A program made the position numbers and the translations under genes. From positions 1 to 64,000 of the forward strand of contig NZ_JADMJN010000010.1 in the NCBI RefSeq assembly GCF_018780565.1: 64,000 bases of DNA, read 5' to 3'. The DNA is from Rhodoferax sp. GTDB taxonomy: Bacteria; Pseudomonadota; Gammaproteobacteria; Burkholderiales; Burkholderiaceae_C. Below the pieces are notes generated by a model. The model ran no database searches. It saw only the letters and a list, made by a program, of their open reading frames with translations, and was not told the origin of the DNA. Positions 50,870 through 59,395 of the stretch are shown piece after piece. Position 1 is the first letter of the stretch. Every line of letters begins with the position of its first letter.

Positions 50870-52669
50870 TTGAACAAGAGCAAGGTCGTGCGCATTGGAG
50901 GCGCATCGGGGTTCTGGGGCGACAGCATGATCGGCGCACCGCAGTTGGTGAACTCGGGGCAAATTGAGTATCTGGTTTTCGACTATCTGGCGGAAACCAC
51001 CATGGCCATCCTGGCGTCGGCGCGCTCACGCAAGCCCGAATTCGGCTATGCCACCGATTTCGTCGACGTCGCCATGAAGGCGGTTCTGGCACAGGTGATG
51101 CAGCGCGGTATCAGGGTGGTGGCGAATGCAGGTGGCATCAATCCCCGTGGCTGCGCCGAAGCCCTTCGCGTGATGGCGCAGGGGATGGGACTTTCCCCTT
51201 GCATCGCAGTCGTCGAAGGCGATGACATCACGCCGTTGATGGCTGGCCTGCGTGCAGCGGGTACACGGGACATGTTTACCGGGGAGCCACTGCCCGAGAA
51301 AATCCTGAGCGCCAATGCCTACCTCGGCGCACTGCCCGTGGCGCAGGCACTCGATGCCGGCGCCGACATCGTCATCACAGGTCGCGGGGTGGACAGTGCC
51401 ACCACACTCGGGCCCTTGATTCATGAGTTCGGCTGGTCCGCCACGGACTATGACCGCCTGGCGGGTGGCAGCCTGGCTGGCCATATCATCGAATGCGGCT
51501 GTCAGGCCACAGGAGGGTTGCACACAGATTGGGCCAGTGTTCCCGATTGGCCCAACATCGGTTACCCCATCATCGAATGCAAGGAAGACGGCAGTTTCAT
51601 TGTCACCAAGCCCGCCAACACGGGCGGTATCGTGCTGCGTGCAGGGGTGGCCGAACAACTGCTCTACGAAATCGGTGATCCCGCAGCCTATTTGTTGCCC
51701 GACGTAAGTTGTGACTTCCGGGAAGTCCTGATCGAGCAAATCTCCGACAACCGCGTTCAGGTCAGTGGCGCACGGGGGTTTGCACCGGGCGACCGCTACA
51801 AGGTGTCTGCGACGGCGATGGACGGGTACCGCTGCGCCGGCACGATGGTCATCATCGGCATCGACGCTGCCGCGAAGGCGCGCCGAACGGGGGAGGCCAT
51901 CGTGGCGCGCACGCGCACGATCCTGGCAGCGGCCGGCTTCCCGGACTTCAGCGCCGTCGGCATCGCGCTGCTGGGGGCTGAGTCGCTTTACGGCTCGCAC
52001 GCGCGAACCGCTCAATCGCGGGAAGTCATGGTTCGCGTTACCGTCGATCACCCGTCCAGGCAGGCTCTGGAGATGTTCGCGCGCGAGATCGCCCCGTCCG
52101 GCACGTCCTGGTCGCCGGGTACGACCAGCCCGGGGGGCGGTCGTCCTTCGGTTTCGCCGTTGATCAAACCGTTGGCCTTCCTGCTGGACAAGCGTGAAGT
52201 CGCTGTTGGCTTTGTAGTTGATGGCCAGCGTTCGGAGGTCGCCATCCCGCGTCCGGGTGGCCTACCGCCCCAGACCGTGACACCACCCCCTTGCGCATGG
52301 GTGGAGCCGAACGAGCCGATGACCGAAGTGCCGCTGATCAAGCTTGCCTGGGCGCGCAGCGGTGACAAGGGAAACATATCCAACATCGGGGTCATTGCGC
52401 GACGCCCCGAATGGTTGCCGCTGATCTGGGCGCGAGTGACACCTGATGTCGTGAAGCAGTACTTTGCCCATCTGGTGAAGGGTGATGTGGAGCGCTTTCA
52501 CCTGCCCGGCATAGGTGCGATCAATTACCTGATGAACGAGGCCCTGGATGGTGGTGGCCCTGCGTCCAGGCGCATGGACCCACTGGGCAAGGGTATGGGG
52601 CAAATGCTTCTGGACCTTGCGGTTGCAGTGCCGCAATCCATTGCCATGCAGATCAACTCAGATCAATGA
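50870..52669 (+). CDS. AtuA-family (DUF1446) protein
   Basis: A 599-residue protein of the acyclic terpene utilisation AtuA family: VRIGGASGFWGDSMIGAPQL, VVANAGGINPRGCAEALRVM, ITGRGVDSATTLGPLIHEFG, and a C-terminal AtuA-like domain (KLAWARSGDKGNISNIGVIA). It starts at TTG 50870, with AAGGAG 6 bases before and no ATG nearby. No atuC/atuF-type carboxylase genes are adjacent, so a terpene role is not shown. Family members also occur in other organic acid pathways. Confidence 0.85.
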   Translation: MNKSKVVRIGGASGFWGDSMIGAPQLVNSGQIEYLVFDYLAETTMAILASARSRKPEFGYATDFVDVAMKAVLAQVMQRGIRVVANAGGINPRGCAEALRVMAQGMGLSPCIAVVEGDDITPLMAGLRAAGTRDMFTGEPLPEKILSANAYLGALPVAQALDAGADIVITGRGVDSATTLGPLIHEFGWSATDYDRLAGGSLAGHIIECGCQATGGLHTDWASVPDWPNIGYPIIECKEDGSFIVTKPANTGGIVLRAGVAEQLLYEIGDPAAYLLPDVSCDFREVLIEQISDNRVQVSGARGFAPGDRYKVSATAMDGYRCAGTMVIIGIDAAAKARRTGEAIVARTRTILAAAGFPDFSAVGIALLGAESLYGSHARTAQSREVMVRVTVDHPSRQALEMFAREIAPSGTSWSPGTTSPGGGRPSVSPLIKPLAFLLDKREVAVGFVVDGQRSEVAIPRPGGLPPQTVTPPPCAWVEPNEPMTEVPLIKLAWARSGDKGNISNIGVIARRPEWLPLIWARVTPDVVKQYFAHLVKGDVERFHLPGIGAINYLMNEALDGGGPASRRMDPLGKGMGQMLLDLAVAVPQSIAMQINSDQ

Positions 52670-53025
52670 CGCAACCTTTTCCCGTGAGGCAAGGTGCTTA
52701 ACCGTGTAAACATGCGGCGGCAGTAGCCGGTGATCGTCAGGCACTTGTTGATCTCGTCTACCGGCAGGGGGCCAGACACCACCACGAGGTCATTGGCTTG
52801 GTCGATCGCGCCGCTGGAACGCAGACGCCTGCGGGTGTTGAGCGCCCAGGAGTGAATTCGCAGGGGGCTGCCATGCTCATGCAAGACACCAGTCCTCACG
52901 TCAAACGCAATCGCGACGGTGTCCGTTCGCAGGCGCAAGCGCCGCTCGCCGGTGACCGTGCTGGCCGGCGTGCTCATGTCGTATAGGTTGTAGGCGCCTT
53001 CTTTAAGTTGGTATTGCAGTTCCAT
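52663..53025 (-). CDS. Hypothetical protein
   Basis: A 120-residue protein (MELQYQLKEGAYNLYDMST, then RLRLRTDTVAIAFDVRTGVL). The middle looks beta-rich and the C-terminus basic. No signal peptide, membrane helix or known family recognised. Its stop overlaps the AtuA gene by 7 bp at the 3' ends. GGAC lies a few bases before the ATG. It lies on the same strand as the Ton-like cluster but 385 bp from its last gene. Confidence 0.5.
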   Translation of the reverse strand: MELQYQLKEGAYNLYDMSTPASTVTGERRLRLRTDTVAIAFDVRTGVLHEHGSPLRIHSWALNTRRRLRSSGAIDQANDLVVVSGPLPVDEINKCLTITGYCRRMFTRLSTLPHGKRLRH

Positions 53026-53173
53026 GGCGAGTCCGTCCGTGTATTCCGATGTGAAGGGACTGATTGTGGTTGTCCAGGCGCGCGCATAAGGCTTGAAAAA
53101 CCACGGAAACGCTCTTCACTTTTGCGCTGAAATGGCGGTATGACAGGCGTGCGTCCAATGCCAGCAACTGAAC

Positions 53174-53314
53174 TTAACCCAAAAGGCGAACCAGCCCATA
53201 GACAGAGAGAATGCCAGTGACCACCAGAAGGGCCGTCTTGGTTGAGCGAGCGCCGACCAATGATCCGATGACGCTGCAAACGAGTATGGCGCCGAGAATG
53301 TAGGTTGTTTTCAT
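53174..53314 (-). CDS. Small membrane protein (46 residues)
   Basis: Read from ATG 53314 to TAA 53174: MKTTYILGAILVCSVIGSLV followed by a short polar turn and a second hydrophobic stretch (ALLVVTGILSVYGLVRLLG). Two short membrane helices are predicted. The ribosome site is poor (AGGGC just before ATG). It is too short for routine gene finders, and the even hydrophobic pattern argues for a real gene, but conservation is needed. Confidence 0.45.
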   Translation of the reverse strand: MKTTYILGAILVCSVIGSLVGARSTKTALLVVTGILSVYGLVRLLG

Positions 53315-53409
53315 GCCCTGATGATAAATGCCACACACCAAATTTCTGACAGACTCTTACGCTTTCCTTCTCCAAGAATCGAAGGGGTATTCGATCCGAG
53401 GCGACGCAG

Positions 53410-54060
53410 TTATTTTCTGTTTTCAGTAGAGCTGACTTTTCCCGCATCCAGCTTGTCGCGGTATTCCTCCAGCAGATTCTCGATCGCTACCTTCTTGATG
53501 CCGGTAAATGGTTCCAGGCGCAATACCGCGTCTGTAGCACTGCGGTCACGACACTGCTCGATCAAATCACGTCCGTGCCGGTAAAGCATGACGTTTTTTT
53601 CCTGACAACTGGCCACCTGCTGATCGCGCGCCACAATCATGGATTCAGCCTGCTTCCTTTGAGCCAAGGTTTTGGCCAGTTCCCGCTCGGTGTTGGTCTG
53701 CTTCGTCGTCAGTTCAGTCAAGCGCTGGTCAAATTCGCCCTTCTGCGCCTGCTTTTCCTGCGTCATGGCATCAAGGGCCAGTTGCAACTGTTCGCGCTTC
53801 ACACTTTCTGATTTGGCACGGGCCTGGGCTCCGTTCACCAATTTATCCCGCTCCTGTCCCAATGTCGCCTTCTCTTGCTCAAAACTGGCCAGCTTTGCCT
53901 CCAAAGCTGTCTTTTCCTGACGGAGCTGTTGTACCTGCTGCTGCACGCGGCGCAGGGCCTCCCGTTCGCGGATGGCTCCTTTTTCCTCACTCCATGCATT
54001 TCCAGTCACGAAGCTGCTCACCAAAGCCAACAGGATCAGAACGCCTGGTAGACGCGACAT
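53410..54060 (-). CDS. Exported coiled-coil protein
   Basis: A 216-residue protein: signal peptide (RLPGVLILLALVSSFVTGNA, cut near 22), then a long coiled coil at about 30-165 rich in Q, E, K and L (QQQVQQLRQEKTALEAKLAS). A C-terminal conserved-looking segment follows (LRLEPFTGIKKVAIENLLEE). It is probably periplasmic and could be a spacer or tether. The ATG at 54060 overlaps the stop of the ankyrin gene (TGATG), and GGAG is 7 bases upstream. It is the last gene of the Ton-like cluster. Confidence 0.75.
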   Translation of the reverse strand: MSRLPGVLILLALVSSFVTGNAWSEEKGAIREREALRRVQQQVQQLRQEKTALEAKLASFEQEKATLGQERDKLVNGAQARAKSESVKREQLQLALDAMTQEKQAQKGEFDQRLTELTTKQTNTERELAKTLAQRKQAESMIVARDQQVASCQEKNVMLYRHGRDLIEQCRDRSATDAVLRLEPFTGIKKVAIENLLEEYRDKLDAGKVSSTENRK

Positions 54061-54917
54061 CAAAATTCTCCAAAGTTATAGGGCTGACTCACAATCAATT
54101 CGGTTTTTTTCCGCAGCGGATCTGCGCCCGCCTTACGCAGCAATAGCGCCAATTCCGGGCGTTTCAGATACTCCGCCCAATACAGGGCGGTGAGACCATT
54201 GCTATCCGCAAGGTCCGGGCTCACTCCCAGTCTTAACAGCAAGGCCAGCATCTCCGGATTGTTTTCGGTGACCGCAACGGTCAGCAAATTGTCGCCCGCG
54301 CGGTCAAGCACTTGTTGACTTGCTCCGGCCTCGATCAAAACCTGGACAACACCCAGGTGCTTCAGTTTGACCGCATTCATTAGTGCAGACTGAGCGTTTT
54401 CACCTACGCCATCTACATCGGCCCCATTGCGAATCAGCAAGCGCACCACCATCGTGTGGCCCCGCAAAGCGGCAGCAGCAAGGGGCGGCATCGTGCCGCC
54501 ACGGCCATCTGCATAAGCTCCGGCTTTCAGCAATAGCCGCACGCCTTCAACTTCGCCTGCACGCGCTGCAACCAGGAGGGCGTTTTGGTTCTGTGCGTCC
54601 ACGGCATTCACATGCGCTCCGCTTGTCAGCAATGCCGCCATGCGAACGGTGTCCCCGGTCGCGGCCGCCTGAATGAGTTGAATATCTCCTGCCTGTGCAC
54701 GACGAGGCGGCATGCTTCGTGCATCGGCAATCAGTGCCGACTGCTCACGCTCGGTTGTCTTGAATCTCTCGATGTCCTCGGGTGAGGAAATTCCCGCTTC
54801 CAGCCGGTCACGGTAAGCCAGCTTTTGGGGACTCATGGCGCACGCCCCCAGCACAGTGACCATCAGCATCGAGACTGCACTGAAGGCAGTCACCCGCAAC
54901 GGATTAAAACTTGGCAT
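54060..54917 (-). CDS. Ankyrin-repeat lipoprotein
   Basis: About 285 residues. The N-terminus ends in a lipobox (VTVLGAC, Cys 26), so it is probably lipid-anchored in the periplasm or outer membrane. The body has about six ankyrin repeats (LIQAAATGDTVRMAALLTSG, LLVAARAGEVEGVRLLLKAG, LAAAALRGHTMVVRLLIRNG), a protein-binding fold. The start at 54917 overlaps the 3' end of the porin gene by 14 bp; no strong ribosome site, which fits coupled translation. It probably acts with the neighbouring Ton-like genes. Confidence 0.8.
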   Translation of the reverse strand: MPSFNPLRVTAFSAVSMLMVTVLGACAMSPQKLAYRDRLEAGISSPEDIERFKTTEREQSALIADARSMPPRRAQAGDIQLIQAAATGDTVRMAALLTSGAHVNAVDAQNQNALLVAARAGEVEGVRLLLKAGAYADGRGGTMPPLAAAALRGHTMVVRLLIRNGADVDGVGENAQSALMNAVKLKHLGVVQVLIEAGASQQVLDRAGDNLLTVAVTENNPEMLALLLRLGVSPDLADSNGLTALYWAEYLKRPELALLLRKAGADPLRKKTELIVSQPYNFGEF

Positions 54918-56466
54918 TGAAATACAACTGGAACACATCAATAGAAAGGGGCAAGCCACGAATTTCATTGCTGGACAACCAGCGCGCACTCAGCCAGGTG
55001 TTTTTCCCCAGACCATATTGCGCGCCCAGGATAAAGCCTTTGTTGTTGGTGCCGCCCAGGTGGAAATCCGAATCTGTAAAGGCGTCCAGCACCGCATCGG
55101 CCTCCAGGTAGCGATAGGCAACGGACAGTTGCCAGTCATGCTTGAGCAGCATGTTGGGCATACCGACTGCGACACGCGCCATGTATCCGGTCGTCTGAGG
55201 GGTGACATCAAATCCTGTGCGCTCCAACGTCTTGCTGCGACTGAACCCGATGTTTTTCACATAGTCGCCACCCAGCATCACGTGAACCGGATTGAACAAA
55301 TTCAGATCCACCATGCCGGTCAGGTTCAGCAGTTGGTAATCTCCAGCCAGGGCATACAAATTGGTGTTCACGTTGCCATCATTGTCAATATTGAACAAGG
55401 TGTTGCCCTTTTGCCTGACGTTTGCGGCCGTCCCATTGAACTGCACATCATTAAGTGCAGGATTTCGTGTGCCGCTGATGTTTCGATAGTTGTAGTACGC
55501 GAGACCGAATTTGGCACGGGTTTTGTTGCTGGGCACCCATTCCACGCCAACCTGCCCACCAAACAACCATTTGCTCGGGACCCGGGAAGAGCCGGATTGC
55601 TCCAGCTCCTGCAAGGAAAACGCCCCCAGCGTTGCAAACGGACGCCAGGTTTTGGCCGACTGATCTTTTGATTGAAGATGCAATGCCGCACCTTCAAAAT
55701 TCAGGTCATCATCCCACATCAAATCGGTGCTGAACCAGGGGTTGGGAATGCGTCCAGCAGACAGGGTTCCCCATGACAGGGTGTCATCTGAATGAACCTT
55801 GAGGTAAGCGCGATCCAGTGAAAAACTGGATTTGGTGCCGTATTGACCCAAAGTCTGGTTGGCTGACACCGGGTCATTCACACTGCCTGTTGCCAAGCGC
55901 AGACCAGCGGAAATCTCCGGTGTGATTTTGGCGTTGAGTCCAAGCCGGGCGCGCAACCGGAAACGATCACGATCCATGGTCGTATTCGTGACGTTTTGCC
56001 CTTGAACCTGCTGAAAGAATTCCGGTGCATTGTTCTTCGAAAACCGGTCGCCCTGGAAGCCCATGCGCAAATCGCCCTCCCACTTGAGCCGATCCACCCA
56101 CTCAGGCACCGCATTGGCATCACCCCAACGCTCCACCTTGGCTTGCGCCACCACTTCTTCACGCACCTGATCAGCTATCTGCTTCTTCACGGCCTCGGGC
56201 ACGTATTGGACCCGCACGACACCCGCATCGGCTTTCTTTTGCCACGCAACGGTTTCCTTGGCTTTTGTTTCGGCCTGGCTAATCAGCAGATCAACCTTGT
56301 CCTGGCTAAGAACCCCCTGCTGAACCAGTATCTGAATCAGGTTCAAGGTCGTCTGGCGCAGCGTCTCCATCTCCGCACGTTCATCGGCATGGACAGCATT
56401 TCCGCCCAGCGCCATTGCGACCGCGAAGCTCATCGTTTTCAGTCGAGTTTGCATTTTCTTACTCAT
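54904..56466 (-). CDS. Putative large outer-membrane porin (Porin_5-like)
   Basis: A 520-residue protein: signal peptide (MSFAVAMALGGNAVHADE), a helical N-terminal region to about 130, then a beta-barrel region with alternating strands (RDRFRLRARLGLNAKITPEI, DLRMGFQGDRF) and a C-terminal Phe (DVFQLYFNAKF), as in outer-membrane proteins. It matches the putative porin group often found beside ExbB/ExbD/TonB genes. GAAGAGATGACGA precedes the ATG. Following tonB by 25 bp, it may be the channel partner of the giant protein or the Ton-like motor; this is inference. Confidence 0.8.
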   Translation of the reverse strand: MSKKMQTRLKTMSFAVAMALGGNAVHADERAEMETLRQTTLNLIQILVQQGVLSQDKVDLLISQAETKAKETVAWQKKADAGVVRVQYVPEAVKKQIADQVREEVVAQAKVERWGDANAVPEWVDRLKWEGDLRMGFQGDRFSKNNAPEFFQQVQGQNVTNTTMDRDRFRLRARLGLNAKITPEISAGLRLATGSVNDPVSANQTLGQYGTKSSFSLDRAYLKVHSDDTLSWGTLSAGRIPNPWFSTDLMWDDDLNFEGAALHLQSKDQSAKTWRPFATLGAFSLQELEQSGSSRVPSKWLFGGQVGVEWVPSNKTRAKFGLAYYNYRNISGTRNPALNDVQFNGTAANVRQKGNTLFNIDNDGNVNTNLYALAGDYQLLNLTGMVDLNLFNPVHVMLGGDYVKNIGFSRSKTLERTGFDVTPQTTGYMARVAVGMPNMLLKHDWQLSVAYRYLEADAVLDAFTDSDFHLGGTNNKGFILGAQYGLGKNTWLSARWLSSNEIRGLPLSIDVFQLYFNAKF

Positions 56467-56491
56467 TCGTCATCTCTTCAAAATTTGCCCG

Positions 56492-57160
56492 TCAACGAGC
56501 CGTAATACGTAACTTGATGGGCTGCGGCATATCCCCAGGGGCACCTTCACGCATCGGCGGCAAGTTGCGCAATGCCGCCTTCAAAGCGTTGTCCAGGTCA
56601 GCATTGCCGGCGGAATCAATCAACTCAACCCGCGTCACCGCGCCACTGGCACTAACCCATACATGGACCATGATCCGAAAATCCGCCTCGCGCAGCTTCT
56701 TTTCCCTGGACACCGCGTCCTGAATGCGATCCTTCACCAGTGCGCCATACCAGGCAAAACGACTGCCCGCTCCACCTGTGCCGCTACCGACCAAATCGGC
56801 TCCGCCTTTTTTGCCCACCAAACCAAATCCATCGCCCCCCGCACCACCGGCCGCATCCACCGCCAAATCAGGTCCGGGCGGTGGTGCATCAGCAGGCTTG
56901 TCCGGCTGCTGATCGGGCTTGGGCACTTCCATCTTTTCCCGTACCTCAACCTTGGGCGGTGGTGGCGCAACCTTCGGTGGTGGTGGCGGTGGTGGCGGTT
57001 TCAGCAGCGCAATTTCCTGAATCGCACGTTTTTTCTTGACCTGACTTGGCGTCGCCAGTTCGTCGACCAACACCCAGATCAGCGCTCCAAGCACCAGCAC
57101 ACCGACAACAGCCAACAGCGTGCGGCGCCAGCGCCGCCCTATGCTGCCCAACGCGCTCAC
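56492..57160 (-). CDS. tonB: TonB-like energy transducer
   Basis: A 222-residue protein with one N-terminal membrane helix (LLAVVGVLVLGALIWVLVDE), a proline-rich periplasmic spacer (runs of PPPPP and PKPDQQ) and a C-terminal TonB/TolA-like domain (IMVHVWVSASGAVTRVELID, GNADLDNALKAALRNLP). The usual YPxxA motif at the start of that domain is replaced by AWYGALVKDRIQDAV, more like TolA-type C-termini. It overlaps exbD by 4 bp. It should carry energy from ExbB/ExbD to an outer-membrane partner, possibly the adjacent porin. Confidence 0.88.
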   Translation of the reverse strand: MSALGSIGRRWRRTLLAVVGVLVLGALIWVLVDELATPSQVKKKRAIQEIALLKPPPPPPPPKVAPPPPKVEVREKMEVPKPDQQPDKPADAPPPGPDLAVDAAGGAGGDGFGLVGKKGGADLVGSGTGGAGSRFAWYGALVKDRIQDAVSREKKLREADFRIMVHVWVSASGAVTRVELIDSAGNADLDNALKAALRNLPPMREGAPGDMPQPIKLRITAR

Positions 57161-57567
57161 TTGACCAGCCGCTGCGTGACCAGCCCGATCTGAGTCAGCT
57201 CCAGCTTGCCCAGCAAGTCGAGCACCTCCACAACCTTCTCGTATTGCACCGTTGAATCTCCCTTCACAACAATAGGGAACTCTTTCAAGCTGGCCTTGTA
57301 GGCGATCAACCGCGACTCCAGCTCCTGCAGGGAAGCCACGGGAAAGGCATCGAGGTAAAGCGCTCCGTTCTGCGTGATGGTGATCGCCTTGGTCGAGGGC
57401 TTGGCCAGACTCGGCGTATTGCTGGCTTTGGGCAAATTCACTTTGATGCCCTGCACAGAGGCGGTTGTCATCAAAATGAATATGACCAGCAACACATAGG
57501 ACAGATCCAGCATCGGCGTGATGTTGATGTCGTCATAGACCGCACCATCATCTTGAACTTTTGACAT
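57157..57567 (-). CDS. exbD: ExbD/TolR-type proton channel subunit
   Basis: A 136-residue protein with the ExbD pattern DDINITPMLDLSYVLLVIFI: one membrane helix carrying the key Asp, then a periplasmic domain (ALYLDAFPVASLQELESRLI, FPIVVKGDSTVQYEKVVEVL). It forms the channel with ExbB. It overlaps tonB by 4 bp and lies 2 bp after the ExbB-type gene. Confidence 0.93.
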   Translation of the reverse strand: MSKVQDDGAVYDDINITPMLDLSYVLLVIFILMTTASVQGIKVNLPKASNTPSLAKPSTKAITITQNGALYLDAFPVASLQELESRLIAYKASLKEFPIVVKGDSTVQYEKVVEVLDLLGKLELTQIGLVTQRLVK

Positions 57568-57569
57568 GG

Positions 57570-59291
57570 TCAGCCCCCGTAGTTCTCGGCCATTTTGGTG
57601 ACGAACTCGTCCACAAAAACATGCATGTCATTGGATACGGTCTTGATCCGCGTGGTCAGATAGTTGTAGCCAAACAGCGCCGGAATCGCAACCCCCAAGC
57701 CAGCCACGGTCGCCACCAGCGCCGCGGCAATACCGGGTGCGATCGCATTCACATTGACATCGCCGGCTGCTGCAATCGCCGCAAAGGTGATCATCACCCC
57801 CACAACCGTGCCCAGCAAGCCAAGAAATGGCCCCCCCGAAATGGCAATAGTCAACAGCACCATGCCCTTGTTCAGGCGATTGCCCTCGCGGATGAGTTGC
57901 GTGTCCAAGCTGGCACGCACCGCATTGAAAGACCTTGACGAAATCACCGGCAATCCCTGCTCGCCACCGGCGGCAGGAAAACGATGCTTCAACTCCGTCA
58001 CACCGACGTGGTAAATCCGGTACAAGGGCGAATGCTTGAACGCATCCAGCATGGTGGCCAGCTTGTCCATCTGGCCGGTGTGTGAACTCGCAACATCATC
58101 GAGTTCCGCCAAACCGCGTGACATCTTGCCAAAGGCTTCTGCGAACGCCTCATTGGCTTTTTCTGCACGAGCCAACAGCATCGCCTTGCTGACCATGACC
58201 CATATGGCTATGAAAAACATGAACACGCAGATGATGACAACCACCCAGCCGTCCACGGTCAGGTTGTTCATTGTGGTCGTGAAATAGGATGTGCCCTCAC
58301 CACCGCTGGTCGTCTTGTCTTCACCATACTTGACGAGCCGGCCCGCCTGACCCTGTGACTCGACTTGAGCGGCCAGCCAGGCAGCTGAACGCACTACCGT
58401 GGAAACCTGCACCTCATCAATCTCACCGACCAGACTGCCACCAATGCGCATGCTCGCCGCTGACGTCAAGGTACCCGCTGCCGCAGCCACTGACTTGCCA
58501 TCTACATGCAAGGCGACCCCCTGCCCCACGGTGACTGCCACGTGATGCCACTCATTGATAGCAACCGGTGCAGCAGAGCGTGTCTCAACCCCATTGACAG
58601 CCAACACCGGCACACCGGCAACAAGCCTGAGCGTCAGGCCGCCGAGCGCCAGCAACTCGCCATCAGGCTGCTGCGGCTTTATCCAGGCAGAGAAAGTAAG
58701 CTCCTTGGCCGCCTGCAGGGCTGCACTACCCACCACCATGCCACCATCACCGGCAAGCTTGGCGGCCCCGGCCACCAGACCACCCGGCACATAAACAAGG
58801 TTGGCTTGGCTGACATGGTTGCCATTGACTGTGGCGTCCTGTGGCAATCCCTGCGCTTCACTCAGGTGATACACCAGCAACTGTTGCGCGTCGTAACTGG
58901 TATTGCTATCGGCTACAGGCTCGGCCTTTGGATTCCCGGAATACAGCCATATATGCTGGGTGGCATTGCCTGCGGCCAGTTTCGGCACTTGCACCCACAC
59001 AAAAACCAGCTCATTCGCCTTATCGAAGCGCTCGACATGAAACTTGAGCGCCGTCGTGTCGTCTTCCGCCACAAAGCGGATGTCCGAGCCGTCTTCCTTG
59101 GCCGAGAGAAAATCAAAATTGCCGGTAGACAGCCGCACGAGCACGGGCACCGATAACGCCTCCGCCGGCACACTTGCAGCCTGAGTATCCAGCGTGAGCT
59201 GTTTGCGCATCGTCCAATCCTTGTTCCACCATGCATGGGCAGAAGCGGGCAAGACCAATATCAGCGCAACAATCGCAAAAAAACGTTTCAT
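57570..59291 (-). CDS. ExbB/MotA/TolQ-type proton channel fused to a periplasmic DUF2341/LamG-like module
   Basis: About 573 residues, more than twice the size of ExbB. A signal peptide (FFAIVALILVLPASAHA) is followed by a DUF2341-like region starting at WWNKDWTMRKQLTLDT. A LamG/concanavalin-like domain (about 160-300: LTFSAWIKPQQPDGELLALG, WHHVAVTVGQGVALHVDGKS) comes next. Then a membrane helix near 348-369 and the MotA/TolQ/ExbB core (GMVLLTIAISGGPFLGLLGT, GIAAALVATVAGLGVAIPAL). The LamG-like part should lie in the periplasm and may bind a glycan or protein. ATG 59291 has no good ribosome site. The gene comes 104 bp after the giant hemagglutinin-like gene and 2 bp before exbD. Confidence 0.88.
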   Translation of the reverse strand: MKRFFAIVALILVLPASAHAWWNKDWTMRKQLTLDTQAASVPAEALSVPVLVRLSTGNFDFLSAKEDGSDIRFVAEDDTTALKFHVERFDKANELVFVWVQVPKLAAGNATQHIWLYSGNPKAEPVADSNTSYDAQQLLVYHLSEAQGLPQDATVNGNHVSQANLVYVPGGLVAGAAKLAGDGGMVVGSAALQAAKELTFSAWIKPQQPDGELLALGGLTLRLVAGVPVLAVNGVETRSAAPVAINEWHHVAVTVGQGVALHVDGKSVAAAAGTLTSAASMRIGGSLVGEIDEVQVSTVVRSAAWLAAQVESQGQAGRLVKYGEDKTTSGGEGTSYFTTTMNNLTVDGWVVVIICVFMFFIAIWVMVSKAMLLARAEKANEAFAEAFGKMSRGLAELDDVASSHTGQMDKLATMLDAFKHSPLYRIYHVGVTELKHRFPAAGGEQGLPVISSRSFNAVRASLDTQLIREGNRLNKGMVLLTIAISGGPFLGLLGTVVGVMITFAAIAAAGDVNVNAIAPGIAAALVATVAGLGVAIPALFGYNYLTTRIKTVSNDMHVFVDEFVTKMAENYGG

Positions 59292-59395
59292 TTGATTTAT
59301 GTGAGAAAAGAGAGAGACCGGCGGACTCAAGCCGCCAGCCCTGTAAGCTTACGAACGATCTGTGGCAATACCGTGACAACGAACCAGGCGGGGAA

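Noticed and set aside
53379..53396. ATCGAA/TTCGAT hairpin after the coiled-coil gene as a terminator
   Set aside because: No T-run follows on the minus strand; only a weak stem, so not listed as a terminator.
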